DNA of 9,567 nucleotides from a bacterium (GTDB lineage Bacteria; Patescibacteria; JAEDAM01; Absconditabacterales; Absconditicoccaceae): contig JAUMYK010000037.1 of the NCBI GenBank assembly GCA_030528665.1, forward strand, positions 1 to 9,567, in the 5' to 3' direction. Below the pieces are notes generated by a model, which saw only the letters and a list, made by a program, of their open reading frames with translations, ran no database searches and had not been told where the DNA came from. The position numbers and the translations under genes were made by a program. How positions within the stretch are numbered: the first letter of the stretch is position 1; each line of letters begins with the position of its first letter. Positions 1 through 5,832 of the stretch are shown here, in pieces.

Positions 1-73
1 GATAAATCTAAACTACAGAAGCTGATCAATCAGTATTTCTAACTCTTCACTTTTAACTCTTACCTCTTCACTA

Positions 74-601
74 ATGAACAGACCATACACCAACTTCCGT
101 AACCACCGACTGGGGAAAAGAATTGACTATGATGGAGCCTATAGATTCCAATGCGTAGACCTAGCGAAGCTCTACGCCGATCAAGTCCTTGGAATGGGCA
201 AGATCGGAAAGCTCGGAAATGCTAAGGAAGTACCGAACAATCCAATCTTTCGTAAAGGTTGGGAGATTCTGAAAGGGATGACTGACCTCATGCAAGGCGA
301 CATCGTCGTGAGGACAAAAGGCAAGTATGGGCATATTGCAATTGTGGATCACATCGCCAATGGAAAAGTCTATGTCCTCGAGCAGAACTGAAGCGGCAAA
401 AACTCAGGCAACGGTCTCGGCGATAATGCAATCAGAGTTCAGCCTTATAGCTTTGCTTTTTATGATACCGTGCTTCGTTGTAAAAAAATCTTTGAGAATT
501 TGGAGCTGGAGAGGAAGTTTGTAGCAGAGAAAATCGAGAGATTGCAAGCTGAGATCAAGAGTACAGAGGGGTATTTGGGGACTACGAGATTTATGAGGTA
601 G
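74..601 (+). CDS. CHAP-domain endolysin (peptidoglycan amidase/endopeptidase)
   Basis: This is a 175-residue protein if the TGA at 389-391 is read as Gly106; under the standard code it would stop at residue 105. The CHAP (NlpC/P60-like) signature is complete: Cys27 in FQCVDLAK is the nucleophile, His87 in KYGHIAIVDH is the general base, and the strand VYVLEQN leads into the glycine-rich GSGKNSGNG turn, where family members have Gly at the TGA position. CHAP enzymes cut peptidoglycan cross-links or amide bonds, so the role is probably host lysis or virion-associated wall entry. After residue 135 a short charged helix with heptad character follows. No Shine-Dalgarno is visible, and the frame stays open upstream to the window edge, so ATG 74 is a choice and the protein could be longer. 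It is the only plus-strand gene. It uses TGA for only 1 of 19 glycines and is richer in GC than its neighbours. Confidence 0.9.
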
Positions 602-622
602 AGACTGCTCGTCCATTTTTTG

Positions 623-647
623 CACGCTCGATTGGGGCGTGTTTTTT
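623..647 (+). terminator. Rho-independent terminator of the endolysin gene
   Basis: A stem of CACGCTC with GGGCGTG (one T-G wobble) and a 5-base loop is followed directly by six T residues. It starts 21 bases after the endolysin stop codon. Confidence 0.75.
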
Positions 648-673
648 GTAAAAGAAAAAGCGAACTAGAAAGC

Positions 674-701
674 AAAAAACACTAGACAAAAGCTAGTGTT
701 T
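674..701 (-). terminator. Rho-independent terminator downstream of higA
   Basis: A perfect 9-bp stem (AAACACTAG/CTAGTGTTT) with a 7-base loop is followed on the minus strand by a run of six T that begins inside the stem. It lies between the convergent endolysin and higA genes, so it ends minus-strand transcription and may also act weakly on the plus strand. Confidence 0.75.
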
Positions 702-718
702 CTCTTTATATAAAAATC

Positions 719-752
719 TACTAGAAAGTTTTTGAAAAATACTAGAAAGTTT
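719..752. repeat. Direct repeat TACTAGAAAGTTT, two copies
   Basis: The 13-base word occurs at 719-731 and again at 740-752, one every 21 bases. A shorter copy, ACTAGAAAGC, is at 664-673. The second full copy overlaps the higA stop codon. The role is unknown; the two-turn spacing would suit a protein-binding site in the 3' region of the operon. Confidence 0.6.
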
Positions 753-1062
753 ATGCGGGAACTAAATCAGCACGAACTCTTTCACCAATTCTCTCAAAAA
801 TACTCCTACTTTGCTCATTTTTGAGGAGCAGGAGAGCATCACGTTTATTCTGCATCTGCAATCGTGGTTCGTAGCTCGTTCAAAGGGCTTTCCCGATTCT
901 CATTGCTCGATCCAAAGTGATTGCTCTTTTGTCATTGAGAATATAAGAAACTTCCTCAGGCGTTTTTTCGATTAACTGAGCAAAGTATTTTTGTGTCCAA
1001 CCTCTCGCTTCTAATTCTCCAGCGAGAAACCTTCAAGGACTCGGGATTCTTGGTGTTGCCAT
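751..1062 (-). CDS. higA: HigA-type antitoxin (XRE-family HTH)
   Basis: This 103-residue protein is complete only with TGA as Gly10 and Gly61. It shows the HigA/VapI pattern: PGRFLAGELEARGWTQKYFA, then the recognition-helix region EEVSYILNDKRAIT, then AMRIGKALGTSYEPRLQMQ. The last part matches the family ending 'alGts-e-Wl-lQ', with Gly61 at the invariant glycine. HigA neutralises HigB and normally represses its own operon by binding palindromes near the promoter; a candidate operator sits upstream of higB. The gene begins 32 bases after the higB stop, giving the usual toxin-first order of higBA loci. No Shine-Dalgarno is present; the start follows the shared leader at 1082-1097. The identification is strong; pairing with this toxin rests on adjacency. 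Confidence 0.92.
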
Positions 1063-1081
1063 TGTTTTTTGAAAAAAAGAG

Positions 1082-1097
1082 ATAAAAGTCAGGTTTA
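1082..1097 (-). promoter_or_regulatory. Shared leader motif before higA
   Basis: The minus strand reads TAAACCTGACTTTTAT, starting with the higB stop codon and ending 19 bases before the higA ATG. It differs from the copy at 2551-2566 at two of 16 positions. Confidence 0.5.
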
Positions 1098-1415
1098 TTT
1101 TTTTGGTTTATAAATGTGATTTTCGAGATTTTGAATATCAAGGATATGCACTTGTCCATCTTCAAGAGGGATAAAGATAATTCTCCAGCCTCCAACTCCG
1201 ATCCTCACGCTGTGTTCGTTGTTTTGATAAGGAGGTTTAAGCTTTTCGTAGTGCAACCTCTCCAAAGCTCTGATGTCTTGCGTAGTAGCTTTTCATTCCA
1301 TAAAGGAGAGCGTATCTACAAATCCATCAATCACTCTCGGGTGATAACCTTTGGGATTGTATTGGTCATCATTGTAGATTTTTTCTAGCTTTTTATTGCT
1401 CCAAACCAGCTCCAT
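1095..1415 (-). CDS. higB: HigB-type toxin (RelE/ParE superfamily mRNA interferase)
   Basis: This 106-residue protein has one in-frame TGA (Gly41). The N-terminal half is helical (WSNKKLEKIY, then VIDGFVDTLSFMEGKATTQDIRALERLHYEKLK). It is followed by the RelE-fold beta sheet: HSVRIGVGGWRIIFIP, then GQVHILDIQNLENHIYK. The length and the R-I-x-x-x-G-W-R-I-I-F strand pattern fit HigB toxins, which cleave mRNA on the ribosome. The gene comes first in a two-gene operon with higA. Between it and the nearest upstream gene are a terminator, a promoter-like sequence and a palindrome, so it appears to be transcribed independently of the long minus-strand phage operon. Confidence 0.88.
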
Positions 1416-1441
1416 CTTTCAGCAAGTAAAGATAAAATAAC

Positions 1442-1460
1442 AATAACTATATTAGTTATT
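1442..1460. promoter_or_regulatory. Palindromic operator candidate for HigA
   Basis: AATAACTA-TAT-TAGTTATT is a perfect 8-bp inverted repeat with a 3-base centre, 26 bases upstream of the higB start codon. It overlaps the predicted -10 element. Its position is what is expected for autorepression by HigA. A further half-site-like AATAACTT lies at about 1482. Confidence 0.55.
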
Positions 1461-1476
1461 TTTATATAAAAATCAA
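1446..1476 (-). promoter_or_regulatory. Candidate higBA promoter
   Basis: On the minus strand TTGATT (1476-1471) and TATAGT (1451-1446) lie 19 bases apart, a little longer than the optimal 17. The region is very AT-rich. The -10 element falls inside the palindrome. Confidence 0.45.
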
Positions 1477-1648
1477 GAGGAAATAACTTTTTTTGTTAAT
1501 TTTTTTAAACTTCTTCAACTTTTTTTGTCATTGAAAGTATACAACAAGATGAATAAATCTGAAAATGAAATAAAGAAATACTGAAGTATTAATTATTAAC
1601 TGCACTCTTCAAAACAAAAGATTTTATAAACACGGCTTTTGTTTATAG
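1461..1648. other. AT-rich intergenic region upstream of higBA
   Basis: I see no convincing gene here. It holds the end of the higB promoter and a 17-codon plus-strand reading frame at 1549-1599 (ATG, one TGA, TAA) with no ribosome-binding site. It also has a short inverted repeat AATACT-GA-AGTATT at about 1587-1600 and a hairpin TATAAACA/TGTTTATA at 1625-1647 next to the terminator. Confidence 0.5.
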
Positions 1649-1677
1649 AAAAACTCCTGCCCACTAGCAGGAGTTTT
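1649..1677 (-). terminator. Strong Rho-independent terminator ending the main minus-strand operon
   Basis: An 11-bp perfect stem (AAAACTCCTGC at 1650-1660, GCAGGAGTTTT at 1667-1677) with a 6-base loop is A/T-flanked on both sides, so it may work in both directions. The stop codon of the gene above it lies in the loop. Confidence 0.85.
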
Positions 1678-1864
1678 CTTTTGATCTAATCAAATACTCT
1701 AGCCTCTCTTTCCGCTTAACTATCCTACCCTCAATTTCCTTGTAGTTGTGGTAGTCTGCGTTGCAATTCTGGGTAATCCTGAGCCGTTTGGCTATGTTGC
1801 TCCAGTGGGTGATCTTTTCTTTCAATTCTGCTATCTCCCTAGCGGTAGTAAGCCTCAAATCCAT
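1664..1864 (-). CDS. Hypothetical coiled-coil protein, 66 residues
   Basis: I do not recognise this family. The protein is short and strongly charged, with heptad-like spacing of Leu and Ile in TAREIAELKEKITHWSNIAKRL and in EIEGRIVKRKERLEYLI, so it is probably a helical or coiled-coil protein. It contains no in-frame TGA. The TAG stop lies in the loop of the terminator stem, so translation of the last five codons runs into that hairpin. An ATG five bases upstream opens only a 12-codon frame, so the second ATG (at 1864) is the start. It is the last gene of the long minus-strand operon. Confidence 0.65.
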   Translation of the reverse strand: MDLRLTTAREIAELKEKITHWSNIAKRLRITQNCNADYHNYKEIEGRIVKRKERLEYLIRSKENSC

Positions 1865-1886
1865 TCCATTAAAAGCTAAAAAAAGT

Positions 1887-1902
1887 AAAATAAATCTGAT
1901 TT
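1887..1902 (-). promoter_or_regulatory. Shared leader motif before the 66-residue gene
   Basis: The minus strand reads AAATCAGATTTATTTT, ending 22 bases before the ATG. It lies just after the TAA of the lipoprotein gene. Confidence 0.45.
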
Positions 1903-1903
1903 C

Positions 1904-2140
1904 TTATTCTGTTTTTATGACCTTATAGCTAATTGACTGTATATTATCTGCTACTTTACCATTACAGTATAATCTATTTTCAATCATCCAAGGCGTTGTA
2001 TAATACCTGCAATTCAAACTTCCTGTAGTTCAATCTGTTCTTATGTAATCAACAAGGTATCGTTCTTCTTTATATCAATCACATCCACCGAGGAACAAAG
2101 CCCCAACGATAGTAAAGATCAGTATTATTCTTTTTTTCAT
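1904..2140 (-). CDS. Small lipoprotein with lipobox
   Basis: This 78-residue protein has two TGA codons read as Gly, one right after the lipobox (GGC-D-Gly-Y). The N-terminus is a clear type II signal peptide: MKKR, then the hydrophobic stretch IILIFTIVGALF, then the lipobox LGGC with the acylated Cys at about 24. The mature part has about 55 residues, including two further Cys, and matches no family I know. It should be anchored to the outer face of the cytoplasmic membrane. Phage lipoproteins of this size serve in lysis or in superinfection exclusion; either is possible, and nothing in the sequence decides. The start overlaps the end of the gene above by 16 bases, which suggests translational coupling. 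Confidence 0.8.
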
Positions 2141-2532
2141 TCCACTTGTATATTATCAACTAAAAACTGAGCCAACTTATCCTCAGGAACGAGTGCTGAT
2201 TCTAGGAGTCGGTATTGGTAATGAAGTGCTGTATAGTATTGATCTGATGTAATGTATCCATCCTCTCCAATATCAGCATTTTTCAGCCAATCGCTCTTGT
2301 TTGGTCAGATGAGTAAATGACTGCACACAAACTGCCACAATCAGCTCTCTAGGCTCACGAGCCACCTCAAATCAACATAAAATCAGAATCAGTTCTTACG
2401 ATCACAATAAAATACTGTTTTGCCTTCTGATTTCGTGAACTCTTTATCGAGTTTGATTGATAGAACCTCTCTGTCTTTAGGCTTCCAGCCCCTTTGGATG
2501 AGGGTATTGAGGAGGGTTTCTAGTTGGTTCAT
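2125..2532 (-). CDS. Hypothetical phage protein, 135 residues
   Basis: I do not recognise this family. The 135-residue protein contains five in-frame TGA codons, two of them two codons apart in N-Gly-F-Gly-F. The N-terminus, METLL-like helix then RGWKPKDREVLSIKLDK, is followed by a compact aromatic core (YVDLRWLVSLESGLWQFVC) and a C-terminal helix ending PEDKLAQFLVDNI. It looks like a small soluble globular protein. The last codons overlap the lipoprotein gene across a run of seven A residues (2131-2137 on the plus strand as T). The start lies 18 bases after a clear copy of the shared leader. Confidence 0.75.
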
Positions 2533-2550
2533 AATCTATAAAAATAATAA

Positions 2551-2566
2551 ATAAAAGTCTGATTTA
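2551..2566 (-). promoter_or_regulatory. Shared leader motif, best copy
   Basis: The minus strand reads TAAATCAGACTTTTAT; the first three bases are the stop codon of the zinc-ribbon gene. The motif ends 18 bases before the next ATG. I use it as the reference copy. Confidence 0.55.
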
Positions 2567-2797
2567 ATTATCTTCTGTGTCGTCGTCATCTTCCCAATCG
2601 TCTCTACCCTCATCAATAATCTCAACATCATCAGGAATGTAAACCCTACAACCACATCTCTCACATTCAAATTCATTACCAAGAACAAAGGCTACATCAA
2701 CGACTCATTCTTCTCCACCTATCTGTATAGCGGAACTATACATAGGATTGTCGCAATTAGGACAATCGTATTTGTACACAATCCTTCTAATATCCAT
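2564..2797 (-). CDS. Zinc-ribbon protein with acidic tail
   Basis: This is a 77-residue protein with one TGA (Gly31). Cys12 and Cys15 (DCPNC) and Cys45 and Cys48 (ECERC, followed by GC with a fifth Cys at 50) form the two knuckles of a zinc ribbon. The C-terminus is highly acidic (DDWEDDDDTEDN). Small zinc ribbons of this kind occur widely in phages as nucleic-acid-binding or adaptor proteins; the specific role is unknown. The ATG follows one base after the upstream gene's TAA, so the two are probably translated together. Confidence 0.8.
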
Positions 2798-2798
2798 C

Positions 2799-3218
2799 TT
2801 ATTTTTTTATTAAAGAATAAATAAAATCAATACACTCATCTGATTGTTCTTCAATACTCCTGTCATAGCCAGTCCACTTATCGACCAATGCTAGAATAAA
2901 CTGAGAATTGATGAATCACTTACTGGCTGAATATCGTTCAAAGATTGTCCCCATCATTACTGGATGTCAGATGATTTCTGCTATATCTATGGGTTCTATA
3001 GCTTCTAATCACCTCACTCTTAACCAGCAATAGTAAGCACCTAAATCCTCATCATTATAGAGAGAGTCTGATGATACTACAATATATCATCTCTCATCAG
3101 CAGTCTCTTCTACTATTGAGACAGTTCTTCATAGCTCAGTTTGGAGCTTACAACCTAGTGTAAGCTCTTTATTTGCCATCTCTTTATAGATGGCTGATAT
3201 TTTTTCTTCTCTGGTCAT
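2799..3218 (-). CDS. Conserved phage hypothetical protein, 139 residues
   Basis: The 139-residue protein carries five TGA codons read as Gly. The opening (KELTLGCKLQT) and the segment AEIIGHPVMMGTIFER resemble a small group of phage proteins of unknown function that share an 'ELsfGc' start and an 'I-GHpv--' segment. I recall this pattern but cannot name the family. In the second segment the TGA falls on the Gly of GHPV, which supports the recoding. No membrane segment or catalytic motif is evident. A shared leader ends 18 bases before the start codon. Confidence 0.75.
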
Positions 3219-3236
3219 TCCCAATAAAAATAAAGG

Positions 3237-3252
3237 TTAAAAGTCTGATTTA
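3237..3252 (-). promoter_or_regulatory. Shared leader motif before the 139-residue gene
   Basis: The minus strand reads TAAATCAGACTTTTAA, 15 of 16 identical to the copy at 2551-2566 and again 18 bases from the ATG. Here no recognisable gene ends at the TAA, so the motif is not merely a by-product of a stop codon. Confidence 0.5.
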
Positions 3253-3257
3253 ATGTG

Positions 3258-3410
3258 TTCGTGATGCTACGAATACATTGATAATCCGGAAATTCCGGAT
3301 TTTTGTCTCCGACATTGATGTCGGCACCAAACGGAACTTGCTAGATAAGAACTCGCAAGTGGCGTTGGTCGTGGCATTAATGTCGGTACCATATCGGTAA
3401 GATCAACAAT
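3258..3410 (-). other. Hairpin-rich non-coding region between YopX and the 139-residue gene
   Basis: No convincing gene lies between 3219 and 3415. The stretch holds a chain of inverted repeats: TTCGT/ACGAA (3258-3273), AATCCGGAA/TTCCGGATT with a one-base centre (3283-3301), CCGACAT/ATGTCGG (3309-3324), ACTTGC/GCAAGT (3336-3360, extended outward by partial CCAACG/CGTTTGG pairing), and ACCATAT/ATATGGT (about 3389-3414). A 17-base near-repeat (CATTGATGTCGGCACCA and CATTAATGTCGGTACCA) occurs about 60 bases apart. It may be a structured RNA or a protein-binding region; it is more GC-rich than the surrounding intergenic DNA. Confidence 0.6.
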
Positions 3411-3415
3411 ATGGT

Positions 3416-3811
3416 CTATTGACCGATCAGCTCTGGGTTCTCGTGGATGTTCCCAACAATCCTATACTCAAGTGCACTATGGAATGCATAATCTCAATAT
3501 GATTTTGAAACAACCCCATAGCATTTAAATCTAAATTGTCATACCACCTCATTCCAATAAACAGTCCAATATCTACTATTTCCGCTATACTTAATAATAT
3601 CTCCCTCGTATATCTCCTTGCCGTTCTTATCTAGGAGTCAGGTAAATTGCCCAACAGTCTCAGGGGCAACTCTCCAGTCTTCAGGCTCTGCTAGTGGATT
3701 ATCAACGATTCAATCTTGCGTGATAAACCGCTCTCAATGGCTACGGAAGAGGTCTCCGTAGAGTCGTTTTTTGTGCTTGCTGTTTCGTCAGCGGAATTTT
3801 GTGATTCTCAT
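3416..3811 (-). CDS. YopX-family phage protein
   Basis: This 131-residue protein has six TGA codons. The YopX signature is clear: PETVGQFTGLLDKNGKEIYE (residues 50-69), then GDIIKYSG, a beta strand with YWTVYWNEVVGQF, and the family ending EYRIVGNIHENPELI. Gly58 in TGLLDKNGK is encoded by TGA and is invariant in this family, one of the best single proofs of the recoding. YopX proteins (first seen in Bacillus phage SPbeta) are common in phage early regions; their function is unknown. The extra N-terminal 30 basic residues (RGRNSKHKKRLYGD) are unusual. The ATG lies one base after the TAG of the gene above. Confidence 0.92.
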
Positions 3812-3812
3812 T

Positions 3813-4106
3813 CTATTTAAGTACAGAAACTAAAAAGCTGATTGGATCATCTTTAACTGCTAAGGTTATAATAACTCGGTTGGTCTTACTATATCCGTGG
3901 AGAGGATTGATAGGTAGCGTTCTATCGTTATCTACTAACCACTGAATGAATCAGAATTTTTTGCTTATGATTGTTTCCTCTCATAATACCATTTTAGGAC
4001 TCTTCTCTATAATAAACGCACTGCTGTTGTGGTCATAGCTAGAGAATTTGAATTTACTTTTTCTTTCCTCTTGATACAAATTGAGAAGCTGTATTAGTTT
4101 TTTCAT
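3813..4106 (-). CDS. Hypothetical phage protein, 97 residues
   Basis: I do not recognise this family. The protein has 97 residues and two TGA codons. It has a helical basic N-terminus (MKKLIQLLNLYQEERKSKF), a central KFGFIQWLVDNDR segment, and a C-terminal strand NRVIITLAVKDDPISFLVSVL. It resembles the small soluble accessory proteins found in phage early operons, with no catalytic motif that I can see. It lies one base upstream of the YopX gene, so the two are probably translated together. Confidence 0.7.
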
Positions 4107-4127
4107 AATCTAGTGTAAAAAAAATAA

Positions 4128-4141
4128 ATAAAACTGATCTA
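4128..4141 (-). promoter_or_regulatory. Shared leader motif before the 97-residue gene
   Basis: The minus strand reads TAGATCAGTTTTAT, beginning with the TAG of the methyltransferase gene and ending 21 bases before the ATG. One base is missing between the two halves compared with the reference copy. Confidence 0.45.
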
Positions 4142-4609
4142 AACCTTCATAAACACAAGCCATATTGTAGTTCCATTTCTTCAGCTCCTTGTTCCGAAGA
4201 GTGGAGTATAGTCTATGGACTTAAGGACTTCGTGGAGCTTAACTTGGCACTCGTTCCGCTTGAATACAAGTGTCCCATACGGCTCAAGCACTCTCATACA
4301 TTCACGGAATCCTTGCTTCAGGTCTGCTGGCCAGCTCTCCTTCGTGAGCTTTCCATACTTCCCCTTGAGTCGAGATTTGTCTCCTGCATGCACTAAGTGC
4401 GGAGGGTCGAAGACTACAAGCTTATAAGAATTGTCAGCTCTTGGAATCTCACGGAAGTCGGCCACAAAGTCTGGATCCACACAGAAATTGGGTCTCGCTG
4501 GAATGAATCAGGCTTCTTCTCTTCTTATGTCCATATATTCCGCTAATGGATTATTCTTATCTCGCCGAAAGGTGTGTCCACCACAGCAGACATCTAGTAT
4601 TTTTTTCAT
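4139..4609 (-). CDS. Phage SAM-dependent methyltransferase with DPPH motif
   Basis: This 156-residue protein has two TGA codons (Gly34, Gly143). The SAM-binding motif I is KKILDVCCGG at residues 2-11, and the catalytic motif IV DPPH is at 68-71 within KLVVFDPPHLVHAG. Next come GKYGKLTKESWPADLKQGF, the acidic or Asn motif VLEPYGTLVFKRNE, and the C-terminal PLFGTRSGRNGTTIWLVFMK. The family has Gly at the TGA-encoded position in RSGR. Proteins of this compact type are common in phages and are presumed to methylate DNA bases, possibly to evade restriction; the target is unknown. The ATG is preceded directly by AAATCAGA, a remnant of the shared leader without its T-rich half. Confidence 0.88.
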
Positions 4610-4686
4610 TCTGATTTCTAATTTTTTATCTAAATCTCCAGAGGGAGAGTTTTGGGCTCTCTCGGCACTGCCTACCTCTGCTTAGA

Positions 4687-4703
4687 GCCTAGCTAAGCTA
4701 GGC
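4687..4703. repeat. Perfect 8-bp palindrome with one-base centre
   Basis: GCCTAGCT-A-AGCTAGGC lies about 43 bases downstream of the tRNA. It has no T-run after it, so it is not a classical terminator. Confidence 0.6.
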
Positions 4704-4719
4704 AAAATATGTCAGTCTA

Positions 4720-4733
4720 CCTACAATAGTAGG
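4720..4733 (-). ncRNA. Small hairpin resembling the Cas12a crRNA repeat
   Basis: The minus strand reads CCTAC-TATT-GTAGG, starting 12 bases after the tRNA discriminator. Type V-A (Cas12a) repeats have the hairpin TCTAC-TATT-GTAGA in many bacteria. The core CTACTATTGTAG is identical here and the outer T-A pair is replaced by C-G, a change that keeps the stem. There is only one copy and no Cas gene in the window, so it may be a chance hairpin that helps tRNA processing. Confidence 0.3.
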
Positions 4734-4745
4734 AATCTATAATTA

Positions 4746-4839
4746 AGCCCTAGACGGGATTCGAACCCGCGACTTCCCGATGGTGTCGGGATGATGGGAG
4801 ATTTGAAGTCTCCTGACTTAACCGCTAGTCTACTAGGGC
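4746..4839 (-). tRNA. tRNA with anticodon UCA, predicted to read UGA as glycine
   Basis: The minus strand folds into a full cloverleaf: acceptor GCCCTAG/CTAGGGC (7 bp), D stem GAC/GTC with AGCGGTTAA loop, anticodon stem GGAGA/TCTCC with loop CTTCAAA, and T arm GCGGG-TTCGAAT-CCCGT. The anticodon is TCA at 4806-4804. G1-C72, C2-G71 and U73 agree with the identity elements of bacterial tRNA-Gly, and the T arm is Gly-like. Sec is unlikely: the acceptor is 7 bp, not 8, and U73 replaces G73. The region between anticodon stem and T stem has 26 bases instead of 4-5. It contains a CCCGA/TCGGG hairpin next to a normal class I variable loop (AAGTC), as if about 21 bases were inserted. The 3' CCA is not encoded. 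Confidence 0.85.
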
Positions 4840-4841
4840 AG

Positions 4842-4859
4842 TCCCCTATAAAAAGGGGA
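4842..4859 (-). other. Hairpin just upstream of tRNA(UCA)
   Basis: TCCCC/GGGGA (5 bp) closes an 8-base AT loop two bases before the tRNA 5' end. It is probably a processing or transcript-stabilising element between the upstream gene and the tRNA. The sequence TAAATCAG at 4873-4866, which includes the upstream stop codon, precedes it. Confidence 0.4.
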
Positions 4860-4870
4860 AGAAAGCTGAT

Positions 4871-5494
4871 TTAATCTATATCTCAATCAAAAGCAGTCTG
4901 TGTGTCTATTTTCAATCCAATTTTGCAAAGTTCTAATTGTTTTACCCTTTCTGCTAAGTCTACAAAAGCCTCAGATCAAACAAGAAAACTACATTTTTTT
5001 ACACTAAACTCTCCATTTTCGAGAGATTTTACAGAGCATTTGAAATGGAAGTCTTCTACCTCAATTTTATCAATAGCATACTTCTCTTTCTGCTCCTTTG
5101 CAAAGCTCAACACTGATTGAAACTCTTTTTTGAGAATATCTACTTGCCCCCTTAACCATTCTTCAGAATTGAAAAGACTTCATTTTTGAATATCTTCATA
5201 GATTTTCCTAATTTTATTTGATAATACAGCATATTTCGTATTGATTTCATTATTATAAGACTCAGGGTTGAGATATAGAGTAGCATCATAAACACAGTCA
5301 GCTTTAATTTTTTTCTCTAAAGAGATTGTCATCGTATGAACACAAGAACTATCAATTTTCATCTCTTTGTATCCAAAGTTTAAGTCTTGATCTAAACCGA
5401 GTTCTTCTTTTCTGTCTATCAATTTTTTCTCTTCAAACTCAAAAGAGTCTGAAATGTTGAATCATTCATCATTGAGCATTTTTAATAAATCCAT
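4871..5494 (-). CDS. Hypothetical phage protein, 207 residues
   Basis: I do not recognise this family. The 207-residue protein has four TGA codons, so under the standard code only an 80-residue piece would show. The N-terminal third is acidic and helical (MDLLKMLNDEGFN, then ELGLDQDLNFGYKEMKIDSS). The middle holds a beta-rich part (HTMTISLEKKIKADCVYDATLYLNPE) and a long helix, LFNSEEWLRGQVDILKKEF then SVLSFAKEQKEKYAID. The end has a helix with regular hydrophobic spacing (AFVDLAERVKQLELCKIGLKI). No signal peptide or membrane segment is seen. Twelve bases identical to those before the 5830 start codon lie directly before this ATG. Confidence 0.75.
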
Positions 5495-5495
5495 C

Positions 5496-5507
5496 TTTTC
5501 AAAAACA
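5496..5507 (-). promoter_or_regulatory. Second type of leader, TGTTTTTGAAAA
   Basis: This 12-base word ends one base before the ATG at 5494. The identical word at 5833-5844 ends two bases before the ATG at 5830. Neither gene has a Shine-Dalgarno or the longer shared leader. Confidence 0.4.
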
Positions 5508-5518
5508 AAATATAAAAT

Positions 5519-5830
5519 CTAATAATCAGTCGGTTTCTCAATTCCTGCGAGTTCAAAGATAGCCCTCTGAAGTTTACACATCTCATCATTTCTCCGGTTA
5601 GAGATTCCATACGATCTAGCATTTTCTGAGTAAGCATATCTCCTAGCTTCTATTTGTTCATCGCAGGCTTTAGCCGTAAGAAACATTCATTCATCGCCGA
5701 TATAGTCTCTTTCTTTGCTGCGGATGATGAAGCCTACATTTTGGGTTCATCTGTTGTTCTGCTCTTTCATTTCTTGAGCTAAGTTTTTTATGAAATCGTA
5801 TGTTTCATCTGATATTTGTATTGTTTTCAT
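5519..5830 (-). CDS. Conserved phage hypothetical protein (MKTIQ-type), 103 residues
   Basis: This 103-residue protein has two TGA codons. The start MKTIQISDETYDFIKNLAQ is typical of a widespread group of phage proteins of unknown function, whose first segment resembles the strand-helix of ribbon-helix-helix regulators; the following N-R-Gly-T segment also fits that group. The middle (GFIIRSKERDYIGDE) and the C-terminal helix (ARSYGISNRRNDEMCKLQRAIFEL) are polar. It may bind DNA, but only the N-terminal resemblance supports this. The start is preceded by TGTTTTTGAAAA, the same word as before its neighbour at 5494. Confidence 0.75.
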
Positions 5831-5832
5831 GA

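Larger units (their letters stand above)
4610..4745 (-). other. Non-coding segment between tRNA(UCA) and the methyltransferase gene
   Basis: No gene of useful length is visible. In the direction of minus transcription it holds the hairpin CCTAC-TATT-GTAGG (4733-4720), the near-perfect palindrome GCCTAGCT-T-AGCTAGGC (4703-4687), a GAGAG/CTCTC hairpin (about 4652-4636), then AAATCAGA adjoining the methyltransferase ATG. These may set the 3' end or processing of the tRNA transcript. Confidence 0.55.

Noticed and set aside
3267..3377. 36-codon minus frame starting MPRPTP in the hairpin-rich gap
   Set aside because: Its codons are made of the inverted repeats themselves, and the composition (Arg, Ser, Cys) is unlike the neighbouring proteins.
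4620..4690. A second tRNA-like gene suggested by a GAGAG/CTCTC arm with 7-base loop
   Set aside because: No T arm with TTCGA-type loop and no acceptor stem can be found on either strand.
4746..4839. tRNA(UCA) as selenocysteine or tryptophan tRNA
   Set aside because: Sec tRNA has an 8-bp acceptor, a 6-bp D stem and G73; none is present. TGA occurs in nearly all genes at Gly positions, not at Trp or Sec positions, and the acceptor end carries Gly-type elements.
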